Shown here in pieces: positions 62,252 to 64,000 of a DNA stretch of 64,000 nt. The position numbers and the translations under genes are program-made. Position 1 is the first letter of the stretch; each line of letters opens with the position of its first letter. This stretch comes from M30B19 sp041741535. GTDB taxonomy: Bacteria; Planctomycetota; Planctomycetia; Pirellulales; Pirellulaceae. Under the pieces are notes generated by a model that saw nothing but the letters and a program-made list of their open reading frames with translations, had not been told where the DNA came from and ran no database searches. Location of the stretch: positions 56,513 through 120,512 of the forward strand of contig JBGSJV010000006.1 in the NCBI GenBank assembly GCA_041741535.1, in the 5' to 3' direction.

Positions 62252-64000
62252 ATGACGAGACGTATTGGGTTTTCTTTTGTCGCGATCCTGATTGGCGTGA
62301 TTCTGCTGGTGGCCATGGGAGCGGGTGGGGTTTATTGGGTCAAGTCCCAATCGTCGGATGCGGTGTTTAGCCCGGTTTTGGCCAAAGTAACTAGCGGCGA
62401 TTTTGTCGCGAACGTTCTTTGTGATGGCGAATTGCAAAGTAGCGAAAACGTCGAAATCAAATGCGAAGTTCGTGCTCGAAATGGCGTGGTCAATGTTTTG
62501 CAAGTTGTCCCCGAAGGCAGTCGCGTAAGCTCTGGAGATTTCCTGGTTTCGTTGGATTCGACTTCGTTCGAGAAGGAACTGGAGCAGCAGCGAATTGCCG
62601 TGGCTAACGCTCAGACTCAGAAAATTCGTTCGTTTACGGATTTTGAAACGGCGGTGGTTTCGTTGGAGGAATACGAGAATGGTACGTTCGAGGAAAAGAA
62701 GACCGAACTCAGCATGAACTTGATTGCCGCGAAGCAAGACCTGGAGATTGCTCAGGAAAACTTCGGGTATAGTCAGAAGATGCAAGCCAAGGGATTCATC
62801 ACGAAACAACAGTTGGACACGGAACGTTTGGCTGTCGAGCAAGGCAAACGAAAAATTGAATTGGTCGAGAAACAGCTTTCTATTCTGGAAGATTACAGTC
62901 GAAAAAAGGAATCGATTCGCCTCAATAGCGATATTCAAGCGGCCAAGGTGAAGAAAGAAAACGACGAAGAAGCGCTGCGCGTAGAAACTGAAAAGCTGCA
63001 AGAAATCTTGATGCAAATCGAGAAATGTACAATCAATGTACCGTCCGGCGTTTCCGGGCAAGTTGTGTACAACAAGGAATCGTCGCGCAGGGGTGGCGGC
63101 ACAGATTGGGTTTTGGAACCTGGTGCTGAAGTTCGCGAAGGACAAGTTATGGTTCGGTTGCCGAACCCCGAGAAGATGGAAGTCAAAACCCTTGTCCAAG
63201 AACAGAGCATTACGTCGATCCGAGTCGGAATGCCGGCCGAAATTCGCGTGAACGCGTTGAATAACCAATTGATCAAAGGGGTTGTCACCAAAGTCAATCA
63301 ATACGCCGAGCAAGGTGGATGGATGGCGAGTAGCGTGCGGAAATACGCGGTCTTTGTCCGGATTCTTAATGGGCCACCGGAACTAATCACTGGCATGAAG
63401 GCGTCTGTTTCCATTCAAACTCGCATGGAACGAGAGCGAGTGCAAATTCCGGTACAGGGAGTGTATGGTTTTCAAGATCGCTACTTTTGTTTGTTGAAGA
63501 CGGGCGAAAACTCCTTCGAATCGCGGGAAGTGAAAATTGAGGGCGACAATTCGATGTCGGTTGTGATCAAGGAAGGCTTGGAGGCAGGGCAAGAAGTTGT
63601 CCTTAATCCAGGTGAGTACAAAGAACTATTGGAACTGCCGGAAGCGATTCTCGATCGCCCGATCGAGATGACCGACGACGAAAAGAAGATGGCGGAAGAA
63701 CAGATCGCCAAAGCAAAACAACAGCCAGGTGAAGGCGGGAGCCGAGTTGACGAACTATTTACGCAGCACGATTCTGACAATGATGGATCGATGAGCGAAA
63801 CGGAACTTGCAGCGGTTGAAGAACCCATGCGGACGATGTTCTCGCGGGCTGATGCCAATAAGGACGGCTCCGTTTCCAAAGCAGAACTCACCGCGGCATT
63901 TGCTGCCTTCGAACGGATGCGCGCGAACGGTGGTCCGGGTGGCGGTGGTCCGGGTGGCGGCGGTCCGGGTGGCGGCGGTCGCGGGCCTGAAGGTGGCGGA
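62252..64000 (+). CDS. HlyD-like secretion/efflux adaptor with EF-hands (3' end outside window)
   Basis: The frame is open from ATG 62252 to the right edge, giving 583 residues so far. An N-terminal anchor helix (FSFVAILIGVILLVAMGAGGVYWV) leads to the biotinyl-lipoyl-like half (VLQVVPEGSRVSSGDFLVSLD), a long coiled coil (about 95-255), and the second half and beta barrel (TINVPSGVSGQVVYNKE, EPGAEVREGQVMVRLPNPEKMEV). This is the HlyD/RND-adaptor plan. Then two EF-hand loops follow, DSDNDGSMSETE (about 508-519) and DANKDGSVSKAE (about 533-544), and a Gly-rich tail with GGPGGG repeats. EF-hands fused to such adaptors suggest calcium control or extracellular placement. GGGAG precedes the ATG. Confidence 0.88.
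   Translation, partial: MTRRIGFSFVAILIGVILLVAMGAGGVYWVKSQSSDAVFSPVLAKVTSGDFVANVLCDGELQSSENVEIKCEVRARNGVVNVLQVVPEGSRVSSGDFLVSLDSTSFEKELEQQRIAVANAQTQKIRSFTDFETAVVSLEEYENGTFEEKKTELSMNLIAAKQDLEIAQENFGYSQKMQAKGFITKQQLDTERLAVEQGKRKIELVEKQLSILEDYSRKKESIRLNSDIQAAKVKKENDEEALRVETEKLQEILMQIEKCTINVPSGVSGQVVYNKESSRRGGGTDWVLEPGAEVREGQVMVRLPNPEKMEVKTLVQEQSITSIRVGMPAEIRVNALNNQLIKGVVTKVNQYAEQGGWMASSVRKYAVFVRILNGPPELITGMKASVSIQTRMERERVQIPVQGVYGFQDRYFCLLKTGENSFESREVKIEGDNSMSVVIKEGLEAGQEVVLNPGEYKELLELPEAILDRPIEMTDDEKKMAEEQIAKAKQQPGEGGSRVDELFTQHDSDNDGSMSETELAAVEEPMRTMFSRADANKDGSVSKAELTAAFAAFERMRANGGPGGGGPGGGGPGGGGRGPEGGG

Noticed and set aside
62099..63313. 404-codon open frame on the minus strand
   Set aside because: It is antisense to the clear EF-hand adaptor frame; its Phe/Leu/Asn-rich texture follows from the complement of Glu/Lys-rich codons.

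Overview
The window looks like chromosomal DNA of a planctomycete, probably of the Pirellulaceae type. The markers are planctomycete paralogue families: PSCyt1/DUF1549/DUF1553 and DUF1501 proteins, a Minf_1886-type Verrucomicrobia/Planctomycetes protein, a PEP-CTERM protein, a membrane Ser/Thr kinase beside an ECF sigma factor, and an EF-hand-bearing HlyD-like protein. Gene density is ordinary, base composition is near 50-55% GC, and no rRNA, tRNA, CRISPR array, prophage or intact insertion sequence was seen.

Layout. 1-3133 (minus): transaldolase, a tiny membrane protein, and a large membrane protein cut by the left edge. 3697-5208: a 503-aa protein of unknown function. 5333-9059 (minus): Minf_1886-like protein, RicT, SEC-C/repeat protein. 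9617-15139: PSCyt1/DUF1549/DUF1553/LamG protein with its DUF1501 partner. 15777-21296: TetR regulator, RND adaptor and RND pump. 21446-22102: PEP-CTERM protein. 22107-25999 (minus): Ser/Thr kinase, membrane protein, ECF sigma factor. 26490-27836 (minus): lipase-like hydrolase. 28045-31444 (minus): four prepilin-like genes. 31607-40128 (minus): complete cbb3 oxidase locus with a fused CcoN-CcoO, a 57-aa CcoQ, a one-haem CcoP, and the assembly factors CcoG, FixH, SafE-like and CcoI. 40887-44297: YhaM-like exonuclease and RNase R. 44307-48875 (minus): membrane protein, PQQ-propeller protein, FMN reductase, orphan DUF1501. 48963-53071 (minus): HscC-type Hsp70, a tail-anchored coiled-coil protein, and a J-like membrane protein lacking HPD. 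53267-54316 (minus): thioredoxin reductase with an insertion. 54989-58956: DksA/TraR-like protein, LspA, HisN-like phosphatase, EboE-like protein, DeoC. 58997-61112: zinc-ribbon membrane protein and lipid kinase. 61426-64000: a small orphan ORF, then an EF-hand HlyD-like adaptor cut by the right edge.

The most distinctive non-coding feature is a family of five dispersed imperfect palindromes of about 97-128 bp (9205, 18013, 26337, 53136, 61982). They share terminal inverted repeats around AGGCTTTGTCCCAAA and a conserved non-palindromic core (CTCTCCGGTCATGCC, then TGTCCGAAATTTT). All lie between genes and one is flipped, which suggests small non-autonomous mobile elements (MITE- or REP-like). 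An unrelated REP-like palindrome lies at 3291-3375, and a third long inverted repeat at 15289-15461.

The most system-like gene groups are the sigma/kinase/membrane trio, the HscC/J-like/tail-anchored trio, and the EF-hand secretion adaptor. All family calls rest on reading motifs by eye; no database search was run.
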